DNA from: Thiomicrospira sp. XS5
GTDB taxonomy: Bacteria; Pseudomonadota; Gammaproteobacteria; Thiomicrospirales; Thiomicrospiraceae
Assembly (NCBI RefSeq): GCF_001507555.1
Contig: NZ_LQBO01000001.1
Coordinates: 62,001 to 126,000 of the forward strand
DNA length: 64,000 nucleotides
Direction: 5' to 3'
Translations under genes and position numbers: made by a program
Shown here: piece after piece, positions 26,354 to 35,793 of the stretch
Layout: each line of letters opens with the position of its first letter
Numbering within the stretch: position 1 is the stretch's first letter
The notes under the pieces: model-generated
Database searches by the model: none
What the model saw: the letters and a program-made list of their open reading frames with translations, nothing else
What the model was told of the DNA's origin: nothing

Positions 26354-26836
26354 ATGAGTGAAACAAAAACAATCCGCGTGACTGTCTCCCTACGAGACAA
26401 GCGCGCCAAACAGTTTTTCAGAGCCGGTCATAAGTTTTTGGCGGGTGAATCCAAAGAGCTGACGATGCCGCCTTTAACCGAAGATGAGCTTAAACGTTTG
26501 CAAAAAGAGCCAAAGTTGAAAGTTGAGGTTGAAGAAGTTGAGTCAATGGATTCCAAGAATAACTTGGGCGATCAGAACAGCAACGACCAGGATGATGGAG
26601 ATGCCGATCAAGCAGACCAGTCCGATACCAATAAACAGGATAGCGACGAAGGCTTGTCATTGGTTGATGCCATTGGCCAGCTTGACCCGGACGATGATGC
26701 TATGTGGCTGAAAGTATCCGGCAAGCCATCTACCCAAGCGCTGGAGTTCGCCATCGGTCAACCAGTGTCTGCCGATGATCGTGACCAGGCCTGGGAGATT
26801 TATCAAGCCCAGCAAGATAGCGGAGACGTTGAGTAA
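26354..26836 (+). CDS. Mu gp35-like / HI1506-type head protein
   Basis: 160 residues. The N-terminal ~55 residues (IRVTVSLRDKRAKQFFRAGHKFLAGESKELTMPPLTEDELKRLQKEPKLKVE) match the FluMu HI1506-type domain found after the capsid gene in Mu-like phages. A very acidic linker (about 60-90) leads to a second small domain with DPDDDAMWLKVSGKPSTQALEFAIGQPVSADDRD. Probably a head-completion or connector component. Confidence 0.78.
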   Translation: MSETKTIRVTVSLRDKRAKQFFRAGHKFLAGESKELTMPPLTEDELKRLQKEPKLKVEVEEVESMDSKNNLGDQNSNDQDDGDADQADQSDTNKQDSDEGLSLVDAIGQLDPDDDAMWLKVSGKPSTQALEFAIGQPVSADDRDQAWEIYQAQQDSGDVE

Positions 26837-27258
26837 TGGCCTATTGCACCGTGGCCGATCTGCAAGCGCGGTTTGACAGCTGGGAGCTGGTCGACCTGAC
26901 CAACCCGGGTGGCGACAGTGTCGATACCCCGGCGTTGGAGCAGGTGATTTTGGATGCCGAAGCAGAAATCGAATCCTACCTTGGTGGGCGATATGCCTTG
27001 CCGATTGACCCGGTGCCGAAGGTGCTCAATCGAATTGCGTGCAATATCGCGCGCTATTACTTGTATGACAACGAAGTCCCCGAACCAGTTGAAAAGGCTT
27101 ATCAACGCGCCTTGGGCTTTTTAAAGGATGTTTCGCGCGGCCTGGCCGAGCTGGGCATTGCAGCCGATGGCAACGAAGCCACCGGCACCGAGTCCACGGC
27201 CGAAATGCAATCCGACCCAACCGTTTGGGGTCGCAACGAATCCGGTGGGTTTATCTGA
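26836..27258 (+). CDS. Head-tail connector, DUF1320 (Mu gp36-like)
   Basis: 140 residues starting at the previous stop (TAATG). DUF1320 signature: CTVADLQARFDSWELVDLTNPGG, LDAEAEIESYLGGRYALPIDPVPKVLNRIACNIARYYLYD, then a variable tail. It is expected to dock on the portal as an adaptor. Confidence 0.9.
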   Translation: MAYCTVADLQARFDSWELVDLTNPGGDSVDTPALEQVILDAEAEIESYLGGRYALPIDPVPKVLNRIACNIARYYLYDNEVPEPVEKAYQRALGFLKDVSRGLAELGIAADGNEATGTESTAEMQSDPTVWGRNESGGFI

Positions 27259-27692
27259 TGGTCGATGTCGTGATCGAGATGCAACAGCGTCTGGATGCCA
27301 CGGGCGCTTTTGCAAAGGTGGCCGACTCGGTGGCGCTCACCGAGCTGTCCGCCAAGCTAATCCACGGCCAGGCCTCCGCCTGGGTGGGCGAGTTGTCGAG
27401 TTTACCGGGGCAAAACACCCGCGATATCGGCGACCCCGTGCAGTTTGAGCAGCAAGTGTTTGGCGTGGTCATCGGGGTGCGCTCAATCAATGACCCACAC
27501 GGTTCCGCCGCCAAGCAAACCTTGCAAACCAAACGGCTGGCCGTGCGTCAGCAACTATTCGGCTGGACCCCGGACGGCTACGACCGCTTTTTACTCGCGG
27601 GAGCCGAGCTTTTAACCTTTGCCGAAGGCGCTCTATTTTGGGTGGAGCGTTTTACAACGAAACGAATGATCACTATGGAGGATCTCTTATGA
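27258..27692 (+). CDS. Mu gp37-like tail terminator/completion protein
   Basis: 144 residues; ATG overlaps the upstream stop (TGATG), so the longer frame from 27225 is not needed. The gp37 family shows 'GQASAWVGELSSLPGQNTRDIGDPVQFEQQVFGVVIGVRSINDPHG' followed by RQQLFGWTPDGYDRFLLAGAELLTFAEGALFWVERFTT. Likely caps the tail and joins it to the head. Confidence 0.85.
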   Translation: MVDVVIEMQQRLDATGAFAKVADSVALTELSAKLIHGQASAWVGELSSLPGQNTRDIGDPVQFEQQVFGVVIGVRSINDPHGSAAKQTLQTKRLAVRQQLFGWTPDGYDRFLLAGAELLTFAEGALFWVERFTTKRMITMEDLL

Positions 27693-27913
27693 CAACAAAG
27701 AAAACATCAGCCAAGCCGGTCTCTCAACCAGCCGAAGCTGAGGAAGTAAAAGCTGAGGAAGTAAAGGTCGATACGGTGGCGCTGGCCGAGAAAATCAATG
27801 CTGGCGGCAGTTATCGGGTTGGCGCAACCGGAGAGCTGGAATTGCAAAAAAATACTCGTACAACCGGCGCGTATCGTAAGCGCCCAGGCCTGAAGGAGAA
27901 GGCAAATGGCTGA
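27689..27913 (+). CDS. Small late phage protein, unknown
   Basis: 74 residues, ATGA overlap with the gp37-like stop and TGGAGGAT upstream. Lys/Ala/Glu-rich N-terminus with a direct repeat (AEEVKAEEVKVD), then SYRVGATGELELQKNTRTTGAYRKRPGLKEK. It occupies the gp38 position of Mu but I cannot assign it to that family. Confidence 0.6.
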   Translation: MTTKKTSAKPVSQPAEAEEVKAEEVKVDTVALAEKINAGGSYRVGATGELELQKNTRTTGAYRKRPGLKEKANG

Positions 27914-28841
27914 AACACTGTTAAGACAAGATGATCAGGTAATCTGCGCAGGCTTAGAGGCAGAATATGGCGTTAATCCTGGGTTAACCGGGGCAGATGC
28001 AATGCTTGTGTCGAACCTCGATGTCAAAATGATTGAAGCCTCTACTGCGGATCGTAACGGATTAAAAGGCTTCATGGGGTCATCAGGGGCAATCACTGTT
28101 GACCGTAAAATCGTGTCGTCTTTCGATGTTGAATTTGCGGGTTCCGGCAATGGCGCCACAGCCCCAAAATGGGGTCGTCAATTGATGGGTTGCGGTTTCG
28201 CAGAGCTGGTTGGCGCTACCGATACCACTTATACAATGGTCGGTCAGGATTTTTCGTCGCTCGCTATGCTTTATCGAATCGGCAAAGTCCAACAGGAGTT
28301 GCTAGGATCACGTGGCGGGGTCAGCATTGTGCTTGATCAAGGCACGATTCCGCTTTTTAAATTTGGATATGAATCTTTGTTCCAATCTCCGGAAGTGGTC
28401 GCTGAATATTTGTCCGGCATTGATTTTTCAGCATTTAAAACGCCTGTTGGTGTTACCGACGTGGCCACGGAAGTCACGTTGTTCGGTGCGCCGATCAAGA
28501 TGAAAAAACTCACAATCGACCCCGGAATCCAATATGGCAAGGACAGTCATACCGAGGGTGAATCGGTTGAGATTGAAGCTCGAAAAGGCACCGTATCAAC
28601 ATCATTCCGCACATCCGATCAAGAGCTTGTTGATTACATCGAGCACGGATCGAACAATGCCGAAGGGCCTTTGAATGCAGTACACGGGGTCGCCGCCGGA
28701 AACATTTTGACGGTCAACGTGCCGAATTTGCAAATCAAAACGGCAAGCGTGGCATGGGACGGTGAATTCGCCAACGTCGATGTTACGGCTGATATCCGTC
28801 CGCTCACAGCAAACACGGATTTGACCATCACTCAATCTTAA
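27906..28841 (+). CDS. Tail tube protein (siphovirus type)
   Basis: 311 residues. Begins LLRQDDQVICAGLEAEYGVNPGLTGADAMLVSNLDVKMIE, a pattern of major tail proteins in B3-like transposable siphophages, with a beta-rich body and a C-terminal Ig-like stretch (QIKTASVAWDGEFANVDVTADIRPLTANTDLTI). It stands where Mu encodes its contractile sheath and tube; no sheath gene is present in the prophage, so the tail is non-contractile. Confidence 0.85.
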   Translation: MAETLLRQDDQVICAGLEAEYGVNPGLTGADAMLVSNLDVKMIEASTADRNGLKGFMGSSGAITVDRKIVSSFDVEFAGSGNGATAPKWGRQLMGCGFAELVGATDTTYTMVGQDFSSLAMLYRIGKVQQELLGSRGGVSIVLDQGTIPLFKFGYESLFQSPEVVAEYLSGIDFSAFKTPVGVTDVATEVTLFGAPIKMKKLTIDPGIQYGKDSHTEGESVEIEARKGTVSTSFRTSDQELVDYIEHGSNNAEGPLNAVHGVAAGNILTVNVPNLQIKTASVAWDGEFANVDVTADIRPLTANTDLTITQS

Positions 28842-28909
28842 TAATCACCTTGATAACCACTATCAGGCCTGGCATACAGGCCTTTTAAACTCAATTTAAA
28901 GGATAAAAA

Positions 28910-29245
28910 ATGGCTGTAAAACTCAATGTTAACCGTACCCAGTGGATTGATGTGCCTGTGCCGGTCGAAGGCGACAAATTCGAAACGTTTAAGTGCGAGA
29001 TGCGTATCTTGCGCGACGACGAAACTGAAACAGAATTAAAGATTGTCGATTTGATTGTCGGCGTGCGTGATCTGGAGATCATCGCCGAAAACGGCAAACC
29101 TTTGTCGGACGCGGACATGATTGACGTCATCAAGCGCGATCATCAGCTAAGTCAACTGGTTGCATCGGCATGGAACTTGGGAAACCAGAACATCGTGAAG
29201 CAGCAGCGAACCTTGTTGCAGCCGCCAGATCGCTCTGCCAAGTAA
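28910..29245 (+). CDS. Tail assembly chaperone, upstream frame (G-like)
   Basis: 111 residues with AAAGGAT upstream. An N-terminal beta region (VNRTQWIDVPVPVEGDKFETFKCEMRILRDDETETEL) and a helical C-terminus. Lies between tube and tape-measure genes, the invariant place of tail chaperones. The overlap with the next frame contains GGGAAAC (29179-29185) in the correct phase for a -1 slip, which would give a 216-residue fusion with the downstream frame. Confidence 0.82.
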   Translation: MAVKLNVNRTQWIDVPVPVEGDKFETFKCEMRILRDDETETELKIVDLIVGVRDLEIIAENGKPLSDADMIDVIKRDHQLSQLVASAWNLGNQNIVKQQRTLLQPPDRSAK

Positions 29246-29559
29246 GCAAGCAAGTCAATACCGAAGAGATCAACCAGCAATTGATTGACCTCTTTGGTCC
29301 TGACGCACCGGAAGTGCAAGCGGCTAATCAGCCGGAAGCCTTTCCGGTGCTGGAAGAAAACTGGCCTGCAATCCAACTTTTTTTGCAGTGCCAGACCCAA
29401 TGGAATTATTTAAGCGGCATGACGATCGCTAAAACCGGGCTGAATTATCAAGCGGTCGAAACGGTGATGCGGTTGTGCTATGCCGACGAAGATCCAGCGG
29501 ATTTATTTAAACGGGTGCAAGCGATTGAAAACGAAGTGCTCAAGGCCGAGAGGGGTTGA
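29170..29559 (+). CDS. Tail assembly chaperone, downstream frame (T-like extension, DUF1799-like)
   Basis: The open frame runs 129 codons from an internal ATG, but no ribosome site precedes it; it is best read as the -1 frameshift extension of the preceding gene from about 29185. The sequence (NQQLIDLFGPDAPEVQAAN ... FPVLEENWPAIQLFLQCQTQWNY and MTIAKTGLNYQAVETVMRLC) resembles DUF1799-type phage proteins found just before tape-measure genes. The fusion would coat the tape measure during tail assembly, as lambda gpGT does. Confidence 0.8.
   Translation: MELGKPEHREAAANLVAAARSLCQVSKQVNTEEINQQLIDLFGPDAPEVQAANQPEAFPVLEENWPAIQLFLQCQTQWNYLSGMTIAKTGLNYQAVETVMRLCYADEDPADLFKRVQAIENEVLKAERG
29179..29185 (+). 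promoter_or_regulatory. Programmed -1 frameshift heptamer GGGAAAC
   Basis: Reads G-GGA-AAC in the chaperone frame (X-XXY-YYZ); a -1 slip continues into the overlapping downstream frame. Lambda G-GT uses GGGAAAG at the equivalent place. Confidence 0.75.
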
Positions 29560-29738
29560 CTTTGAAGCGGCCAATACTGTCACCCTGAGCGCCCACACTG
29601 TCACCCTGAGCGAAGTCGAAGGGTCTCACTTAGCGGTTAAGTCACTAGCCAGTGGAACAAATAGATCAGCCCCCAAAGCGCAAAAAAACCGACGGAAATT
29701 GTCGCTAAAAACGTAGATAAATAAGTCATAGGTGCCAC
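29560..29738. repeat. Gap with TCACCCTGAGCG repeats before tape measure
   Basis: TCACCCTGAGCG at 29580-29591 and 29601-29612, the second followed by AAGTCGAAGGGTCT, forming the same hairpin element as at 24113-24180. No gene supported. Confidence 0.65.
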
Positions 29739-32700
29739 GTGTCAGTACGTAATATGAAGCTTACATTAACAATCAACGCGGACGGTAACGTCAACGGTGT
29801 TGTGCGTGGCGTCAATAATAACGTAAGCAAGTTAACAAATCAAACCAAGGCGGCAACCGTTCAAGCTGACCGACTTGGGTCGTCAATTAAGCGCATCGGG
29901 CACTATGGTGCCGCAGCGTTTGGCGGCTGGGGGTTGGCTCGTGTTACGTCTGATGTCATTTCATCCGCCGATGCTTTTTCGGCGATGGAAGGTCAACTGA
30001 AACTGGTCACGGATTCATCTGCAGAATTGGCTTATGTCCAGGGCGAACTAAACCGGGTATCTTTTGAGACCCGTGGCGACATTACCAGCATGACAAAGCT
30101 GTATTCGGCTTTGTCTCCCACATTTAAAGAGATGGGTAAATCCACTGAAGATTCTACCCGTCTTGTCGAGTTATACAATAAATCTCTGGCACTCACATCA
30201 CCATCCGCTACCGAGTCCGCGTCAGCTACTTTACAATTCGCTCAGGCAATGGGTTCGGGTGTGCTGAGAGGCGAAGAATTTAACTCAATTATGGAAAACG
30301 GCCGTGGCGTGGCCATGATGCTTGCCGAAGGGTTAGATGTACCGATTGGCTCTCTCCGGGCGATGGCCGAACAGGGCGAATTGACCGCCGATGTGGTTGT
30401 CTCGGCACTCGAACGCCAGGCAGATATAATCGAAGAAAAATTTACCAACATTCCTTTGACGGTGTCTGGCGCCTGGCAAAATGTCCGCACTCAAACAATG
30501 CTATACGTCGGCGAAACCGATCAAGCTGTCGGCGCAACACAAACACTGGCCGAGTCACTGAATGTCGTTGCTCAAAATGTTGATACGATTGCGAACGGCA
30601 TGGCCGTGGCCGGGGTTGTCATTTCGACATCCGTGGCTGGTAAATTGACTCAGATGACCGTAGCAAAAGTAGCGGATATGAGAGCCACCACCGCCGCTAC
30701 TGTGGCCGAAGAAAAACGTCTGGCATCTCTTGTTAGACTTGCTGATCGACAGCATGCCGCAGCGGTCGATGAACTAAATTTAGCCAATCTACGCAAGCAA
30801 ACCGCCGTGACAACAAGTCAGGTCGCAGCAGCTGAAAGAGCGCGCAGCCTTGCGATTGAAAATGTAGCGAACAAGCAACTTGCTTTGCGAACTGCAACAA
30901 GTAATTACAATCAAGTGGCCGGGCGAGCTACAGCCGTGGCCACCGGATTACGTGGAGCTATGTCTTTGCTTGGCGGCCCGGTCGGTATCGGACTTGCCGT
31001 TGCAAGTTTTGCGGCTTATAGTTTTGCGTCTGAAGAAGCTCAAGAAAATACTCAAGAGATGATTGACCGAGTCAGTATGCTGACCGGGAAATATGACGAA
31101 TTGAGTAGATCCCAAACTCAGCAAGCACTCAAACAAATTAATGCCGATATTGAGGTGATGCGCGCCAAAGTGTTCACTTCTCAGGACAAGTCCTTATGGG
31201 ATGTTATGTTCGGCGATCCAGATGAAATGCGTAAACAGTCTGAAGAACAGTTTGCAGCATATCAAAAACTGATCCAGGGCCGAAAAGAATTGCAAAAGCA
31301 ACTTGCTGATCAGGGCAGTAAAAATCCATCCGTAGCTAATCCATACAGCCAGAATCTTAAAGCCGCCGAAGCGGAGGAAAAAGCGTGGATTGAGGCAGTC
31401 AAGCAATATCACCAGGAGTATCGTGACGAACTGGCTGCGGATGCCGCTGCAGCAGAACTTTATCGCCAAAACACCATCGACGGCCAGTGGGACGCGGACA
31501 ACGCCGCGTTCGACAAGATGGATAATCAGGATACCGGCACCGAAGCCTTTCAGCAGCAGATTGATGACTTTACCGTTTCCGTAACCGGATTGGGTGACGC
31601 CTGGACAAAAACAGGCGATGCGGCCAGCGAAGCAATGGGCAACATGATGCTGACGTTTGATGAGTATCAGAAAAGTCAATCTGACTCGGCAAAAGCGCAA
31701 GAAAAAATAGACGAATTGCGTTTTGAAAATCTCGATCGCTTATCAAAAGAGCTGATCAGCTTAAACGAATTTGAGCAAAACGAAGCCAAGCTGAACATTC
31801 AGCAAGCCAATCTTAAAGCCGAGTCACTGCAAGATCAGATGGAACTGTATTACGGCCTGGCCGGTGCCGTGTCTCAGTATTTTGAAAAAGGCAGTGCAGA
31901 AGCTGAAGCATTCAAAGGCGTCCAGCAAAGCCTAGCACTGTTTGATGGTATCCGTGCAGTTGTCAACGCGTGGGCCGCTCCATACCCCACCAACCTTGTT
32001 CAAGTGCCGTTAACCATCGCGGCTGTGGGTGGCCTGTTGAGCCAGATGGGCGTCAGCTTTAGCGGCGGCTCTGGAAGTGGCGCAACGGCTTCAGAAGGCT
32101 TTAAATCCCGTGGCGATGGCGGGAGACTCGGGAACGATGAAGCCAGCACATCCGTGACAGACGCTTATAGTCGTATGGAAGAACTGGAAGCCGACCAGTA
32201 CACAGAGTTGCGCGGCATTTACTCCGAGATGAAAGACCTGAACAACAACATGCAGGGTGTCATCTCGAGCTTATACCGCACCGGCGACCTTGAGGGCTTA
32301 GGTGCTTATGCTGGGTCAAGTAGTTACGCAGGCCAGGATTTTATCGAGGGTGTTTTCGGTGCCGAACAGGACTTTATTGATGGGATTTTCGGTGAGGAAC
32401 TGGGCGGCCTTGTCAGTATTTTCGGCGGTATTGGGGATCACTTTGGCAACGCGCTCGGCACTGTTGCATCTGGCTTGATGGGCAGCGTGCAGAAAGAAGT
32501 GCATGAGTACGGGTTGCTATTAGAAGATTTTCGGCTTGGGTCTGAACTGGATTTAAAACGCTTTGAAACCCATGTCACCTACCGAGACCAAGGCTGGGGC
32601 AGAGACACTAAACGCTCAGAGAGTGACAAAGTGTACGACATCGCTGGCGAATCAGAGCGCATGATCAATCTAGTGTTCGACAATATGCGCGACAGTATGA

Positions 32701-34886
32701 TTGATATGGGTACGCTGCTCGACCGGAATGTCCAAGACGTTGTCGATGACTTTGTGATCTCGATCGGGAAAATCGACATCCGAGACATGACGGCGGATGA
32801 AATCAATCAGGCATTTTCCGCGCAGATCAGCACGCAAGCAGATGCCTTGGCTACTGACGTGTTTGGTGATCTGGTTAGGCTCTACGCAAAAGTCAACGAG
32901 TCAGCGTTTGATACAGTCAGCCGCCTTGGAATTGACAAAACCATTGCGGCCAACATCCTTGAGATGACCAACCAGACGTTTGGCAACCTTGGTGCTGATG
33001 CGATTGCCGTGTCACAGTCGCTTGTTGAGATTTCCGGTGGCATTGATGCATTAAAAGAATCCGCTGACAGTTATTACGCCGAATTTTTCACCGAAGAAGA
33101 ACAACGCGCCCGCGCCACTGAACAGCTGACTGAAGCGCTGGCCGCACAAAATTTACAGCTTCCAAAAACCCGTGACGGCTACCGCGCCTTGGTCGAATCG
33201 CTCAACCAAGGCGATGCCGCTGCTCAAGAGCAGTATGTGTCTTTGATGCAATTGTCAGATGCGGCGACTGAATATTATGACAACATGGAAGACTCAGCTG
33301 AAGCGCTTGTCCAATCATCCCGCGAAGCCCTCGAAGCCACAGCAGGCTTGGTCAGTGATGCTTACAGCACTTTACAAGCGTCAATAAACGCTGAAAAAGC
33401 CACGTTACAAGACGCATTAAACGACCGTTTAAGTGCGTTAAACGCAGAAAAAACCGTCATCAATGACAGCGTGTCCGCATTGAGACAACTGCAGTCCACG
33501 CTTGAGTCAACTTACAAGTCGATTATCAATGGCACCGACGGCCTTGATTTGATGACGTACACGTCGGCTCAGGCGCAAATCCTAAACGCCCGCGCAACCG
33601 GCAATTTCACTTTGGACGGCATCAGCGATGCACTTTCGGTCGTAGGCAATAACAGCGCCGACAACTACGCGTCAAGAGCAGATTATCTGCGTGACCAAGC
33701 GATTACAGCCAATGCGATCGGCGACCTGTCTGACATGACCGGCGCACAACTATCGACTGATGAACAAATGCTGGCGTCGCTCGATGCACAAATCGATTCC
33801 GCCCGCGCTTTGTACGACACTCAGGTCGCAGCCCTTGATGCGCAGTTGTCATACTACGATGACGCGATTAACGGCGCTGACGATCAATTATCAGTATCCG
33901 AGTCGATTGAGCAACTTGAGCAAGCCATGCTTGACGTGCTGAGAGACATCCGCACTGCAACCGCCGACACTTACGACACTTTGACTGGCGGTGACGGCCT
34001 TGTTGATTGGACCGAGTTTAATTCGGCATTCGGCGGCCTGGCCACGGAAGCGACTTTAAAAGACGTTTTCGGGCAGTTGGATATTAATGGCGATCTTTAC
34101 GTCGACGCGATTGAGTCTGTACTCGGCACACTCAACGGCAGCGGGTTTGATGATGCGCATATCAGCGAGTACGTCAACTCAATCATGTCTCAGTATGACG
34201 CGCCAACCGCACAACAAATGCTCACCGGCGCGGCGGTCAACTCCGGCACCACCGCCGGGCAAATCTCAACAGCAACCGGCATTGACCAGACCACCGTTGA
34301 GCAAGCTATGTACGACAGCTGGGCCGCCATTGATGATCGCATGACCGCATTAACAGGTGGTGGCGACATTGACACCGGCAACGCAAATGCGGCGTCGATC
34401 TATAACTACGCGATGCAGATGTCACTCACGCCAGAGCAGGTCGCATCCTACATGCCTGATTGGTCTGCCGACCATGTCCGTGATTTTGTGTCTCAAAATG
34501 GCTGGCAAGCGCTGCCGGAGTATTTTGTCGGCGGCCACACAGGTGACTTGCCAATTGACAAAATTGCAGGCGTCGTACACGGTCAAGAGTATGTCAATCC
34601 AGCCTGGCAAGTTAAAAAACACCCGGAACTTTTTGCGGCGCTGGAAACCGAGCGTGTAAAAGGCTATCAGTCCGGCGGCCCTGTCAGCTTTAGCCTGCCA
34701 ACGTTTAACGCGTCGTCAAGCGGATTTGAGCGCACCGAAAAGTTGATTGAAAAACTGATTGACCGCATCGACCAGCTGGAAGAACAAGCGGCGCGGACGG
34801 CTGTGGCCACGGAACAGACAGTCCAAAAACTCAAGCCCTTGAAGCAAGGCATCCCGACTTACAACATGGTGATACCAAATGCGTAA
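29739..34886 (+). CDS. Tail tape measure protein with EF-hand-like motif
   Basis: 1715 residues; GTG start with AGGTG upstream (an ATG five codons later is an alternative). The N-terminal tape-measure domain (about 60-240) shows AFSAMEGQLKLVTDSSAELAYVQGELNRVSFETRGD, LALTSPSATESASATLQFAQAMGSGVLRGEEFNSIMENG. Hydrophobic helices follow near 285 and 410-430. Most of the rest is coiled coil. Near the C-terminus a canonical EF-hand loop DINGDLYVDAIE (residues 1448-1459) is preceded by a degenerate partner (GGDGLVDWTEF). The length would suit a tail of roughly 250 nm at 1.5 angstrom per residue. The C-terminus GGHTGDLPIDKIAGVVHGQEYVNPAWQVKKHPELFAALE is typical of such proteins. Confidence 0.93.
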   Translation: MSVRNMKLTLTINADGNVNGVVRGVNNNVSKLTNQTKAATVQADRLGSSIKRIGHYGAAAFGGWGLARVTSDVISSADAFSAMEGQLKLVTDSSAELAYVQGELNRVSFETRGDITSMTKLYSALSPTFKEMGKSTEDSTRLVELYNKSLALTSPSATESASATLQFAQAMGSGVLRGEEFNSIMENGRGVAMMLAEGLDVPIGSLRAMAEQGELTADVVVSALERQADIIEEKFTNIPLTVSGAWQNVRTQTMLYVGETDQAVGATQTLAESLNVVAQNVDTIANGMAVAGVVISTSVAGKLTQMTVAKVADMRATTAATVAEEKRLASLVRLADRQHAAAVDELNLANLRKQTAVTTSQVAAAERARSLAIENVANKQLALRTATSNYNQVAGRATAVATGLRGAMSLLGGPVGIGLAVASFAAYSFASEEAQENTQEMIDRVSMLTGKYDELSRSQTQQALKQINADIEVMRAKVFTSQDKSLWDVMFGDPDEMRKQSEEQFAAYQKLIQGRKELQKQLADQGSKNPSVANPYSQNLKAAEAEEKAWIEAVKQYHQEYRDELAADAAAAELYRQNTIDGQWDADNAAFDKMDNQDTGTEAFQQQIDDFTVSVTGLGDAWTKTGDAASEAMGNMMLTFDEYQKSQSDSAKAQEKIDELRFENLDRLSKELISLNEFEQNEAKLNIQQANLKAESLQDQMELYYGLAGAVSQYFEKGSAEAEAFKGVQQSLALFDGIRAVVNAWAAPYPTNLVQVPLTIAAVGGLLSQMGVSFSGGSGSGATASEGFKSRGDGGRLGNDEASTSVTDAYSRMEELEADQYTELRGIYSEMKDLNNNMQGVISSLYRTGDLEGLGAYAGSSSYAGQDFIEGVFGAEQDFIDGIFGEELGGLVSIFGGIGDHFGNALGTVASGLMGSVQKEVHEYGLLLEDFRLGSELDLKRFETHVTYRDQGWGRDTKRSESDKVYDIAGESERMINLVFDNMRDSMIDMGTLLDRNVQDVVDDFVISIGKIDIRDMTADEINQAFSAQISTQADALATDVFGDLVRLYAKVNESAFDTVSRLGIDKTIAANILEMTNQTFGNLGADAIAVSQSLVEISGGIDALKESADSYYAEFFTEEEQRARATEQLTEALAAQNLQLPKTRDGYRALVESLNQGDAAAQEQYVSLMQLSDAATEYYDNMEDSAEALVQSSREALEATAGLVSDAYSTLQASINAEKATLQDALNDRLSALNAEKTVINDSVSALRQLQSTLESTYKSIINGTDGLDLMTYTSAQAQILNARATGNFTLDGISDALSVVGNNSADNYASRADYLRDQAITANAIGDLSDMTGAQLSTDEQMLASLDAQIDSARALYDTQVAALDAQLSYYDDAINGADDQLSVSESIEQLEQAMLDVLRDIRTATADTYDTLTGGDGLVDWTEFNSAFGGLATEATLKDVFGQLDINGDLYVDAIESVLGTLNGSGFDDAHISEYVNSIMSQYDAPTAQQMLTGAAVNSGTTAGQISTATGIDQTTVEQAMYDSWAAIDDRMTALTGGGDIDTGNANAASIYNYAMQMSLTPEQVASYMPDWSADHVRDFVSQNGWQALPEYFVGGHTGDLPIDKIAGVVHGQEYVNPAWQVKKHPELFAALETERVKGYQSGGPVSFSLPTFNASSSGFERTEKLIEKLIDRIDQLEEQAARTAVATEQTVQKLKPLKQGIPTYNMVIPNA

Positions 34887-35793
34887 AATCCGAAAAAGAA
34901 CCATCACGGACGCAATGCTGTTGTCCAGCAGCGTGATGGAAAATGACCACGCCGAATGGGTTGCCAATACGGCCTATACGGTCGGCACTTACGTGATCCG
35001 GCCAACGACGCATCGCATCTACTCATGCACCGGCGATGTCAACGGCGATGTACCGCCGGAAACCGACACTCAAAATTGGAACGACGAAGGCCCGACGAAT
35101 CGCTGGGCGATGTTTGACACCAAGTTAAACACCGTAACCGAACAAGCGGAATCTTTAACCGTGCAAATCCAGCCCGGGTTAATTGATTCGCTCGCATTCC
35201 TGGGCGCGGAATGTCAGACAATCCATGTCGAGATGGTCGCGGAAGGCGAAATTGTCTATGAAGCGACTTACAACATGATTGACCCGAATGCCAATGTAGG
35301 CGATTGGGGCGGCTATTTTTACGAGCCTGTCGAACAGATTACATATGACCTGGACGCCGGTAGTCTTGTTGACTTGACGCTCAATAATACCGCGACTTAC
35401 TCGGAGGGCGTCTTAAATGTCACTCTCTCCGCACCTGGCGAGACCGTCAAGCTGGGCATGCTGGTTGTCGGGTTGGGATATGACGTCGGTAAAACTCAAA
35501 ACGATCCTGATCTTGGCATTGAAAACTTTACGCTGCACACCGTCGACGAATGGGGTAATCCAACTGATAGACATGCCCCGGCCGCAAAAAACTGGCGCGG
35601 TGACGTTGAAATCGAAACCGACCGATTTGACGCCGTATTTTACGAGCTTTATCGCACAAAAGACGATTATTCGGTTTGGATACCGACCTCGCTCCACGGC
35701 TCAATGATCATTTACGGGCGCTGCGAGTGGCGCATGAAGCGTAAAAATTCGACGACAACGATGATCACAATGGAAATTGAAGGTACAACATAA
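34879..35793 (+). CDS. Distal tail protein, unassigned
   Basis: 304 residues, overlapping the tape-measure stop by eight bases. Residues about 28-70 (AEWVANTAYTVGTYVIRPTTHRIYSCTGDVNGDVPPETDTQNWNDEGPTNRW) look like a carbohydrate-binding type 5/12-like module with a WxxxxxYxxGxxV pattern. The rest is beta-rich, ending YGRCEWRMKRKNSTTTMITMEIEG. Position suggests a tail-tip or hub component. Confidence 0.72.
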   Translation: MRKIRKRTITDAMLLSSSVMENDHAEWVANTAYTVGTYVIRPTTHRIYSCTGDVNGDVPPETDTQNWNDEGPTNRWAMFDTKLNTVTEQAESLTVQIQPGLIDSLAFLGAECQTIHVEMVAEGEIVYEATYNMIDPNANVGDWGGYFYEPVEQITYDLDAGSLVDLTLNNTATYSEGVLNVTLSAPGETVKLGMLVVGLGYDVGKTQNDPDLGIENFTLHTVDEWGNPTDRHAPAAKNWRGDVEIETDRFDAVFYELYRTKDDYSVWIPTSLHGSMIIYGRCEWRMKRKNSTTTMITMEIEGTT

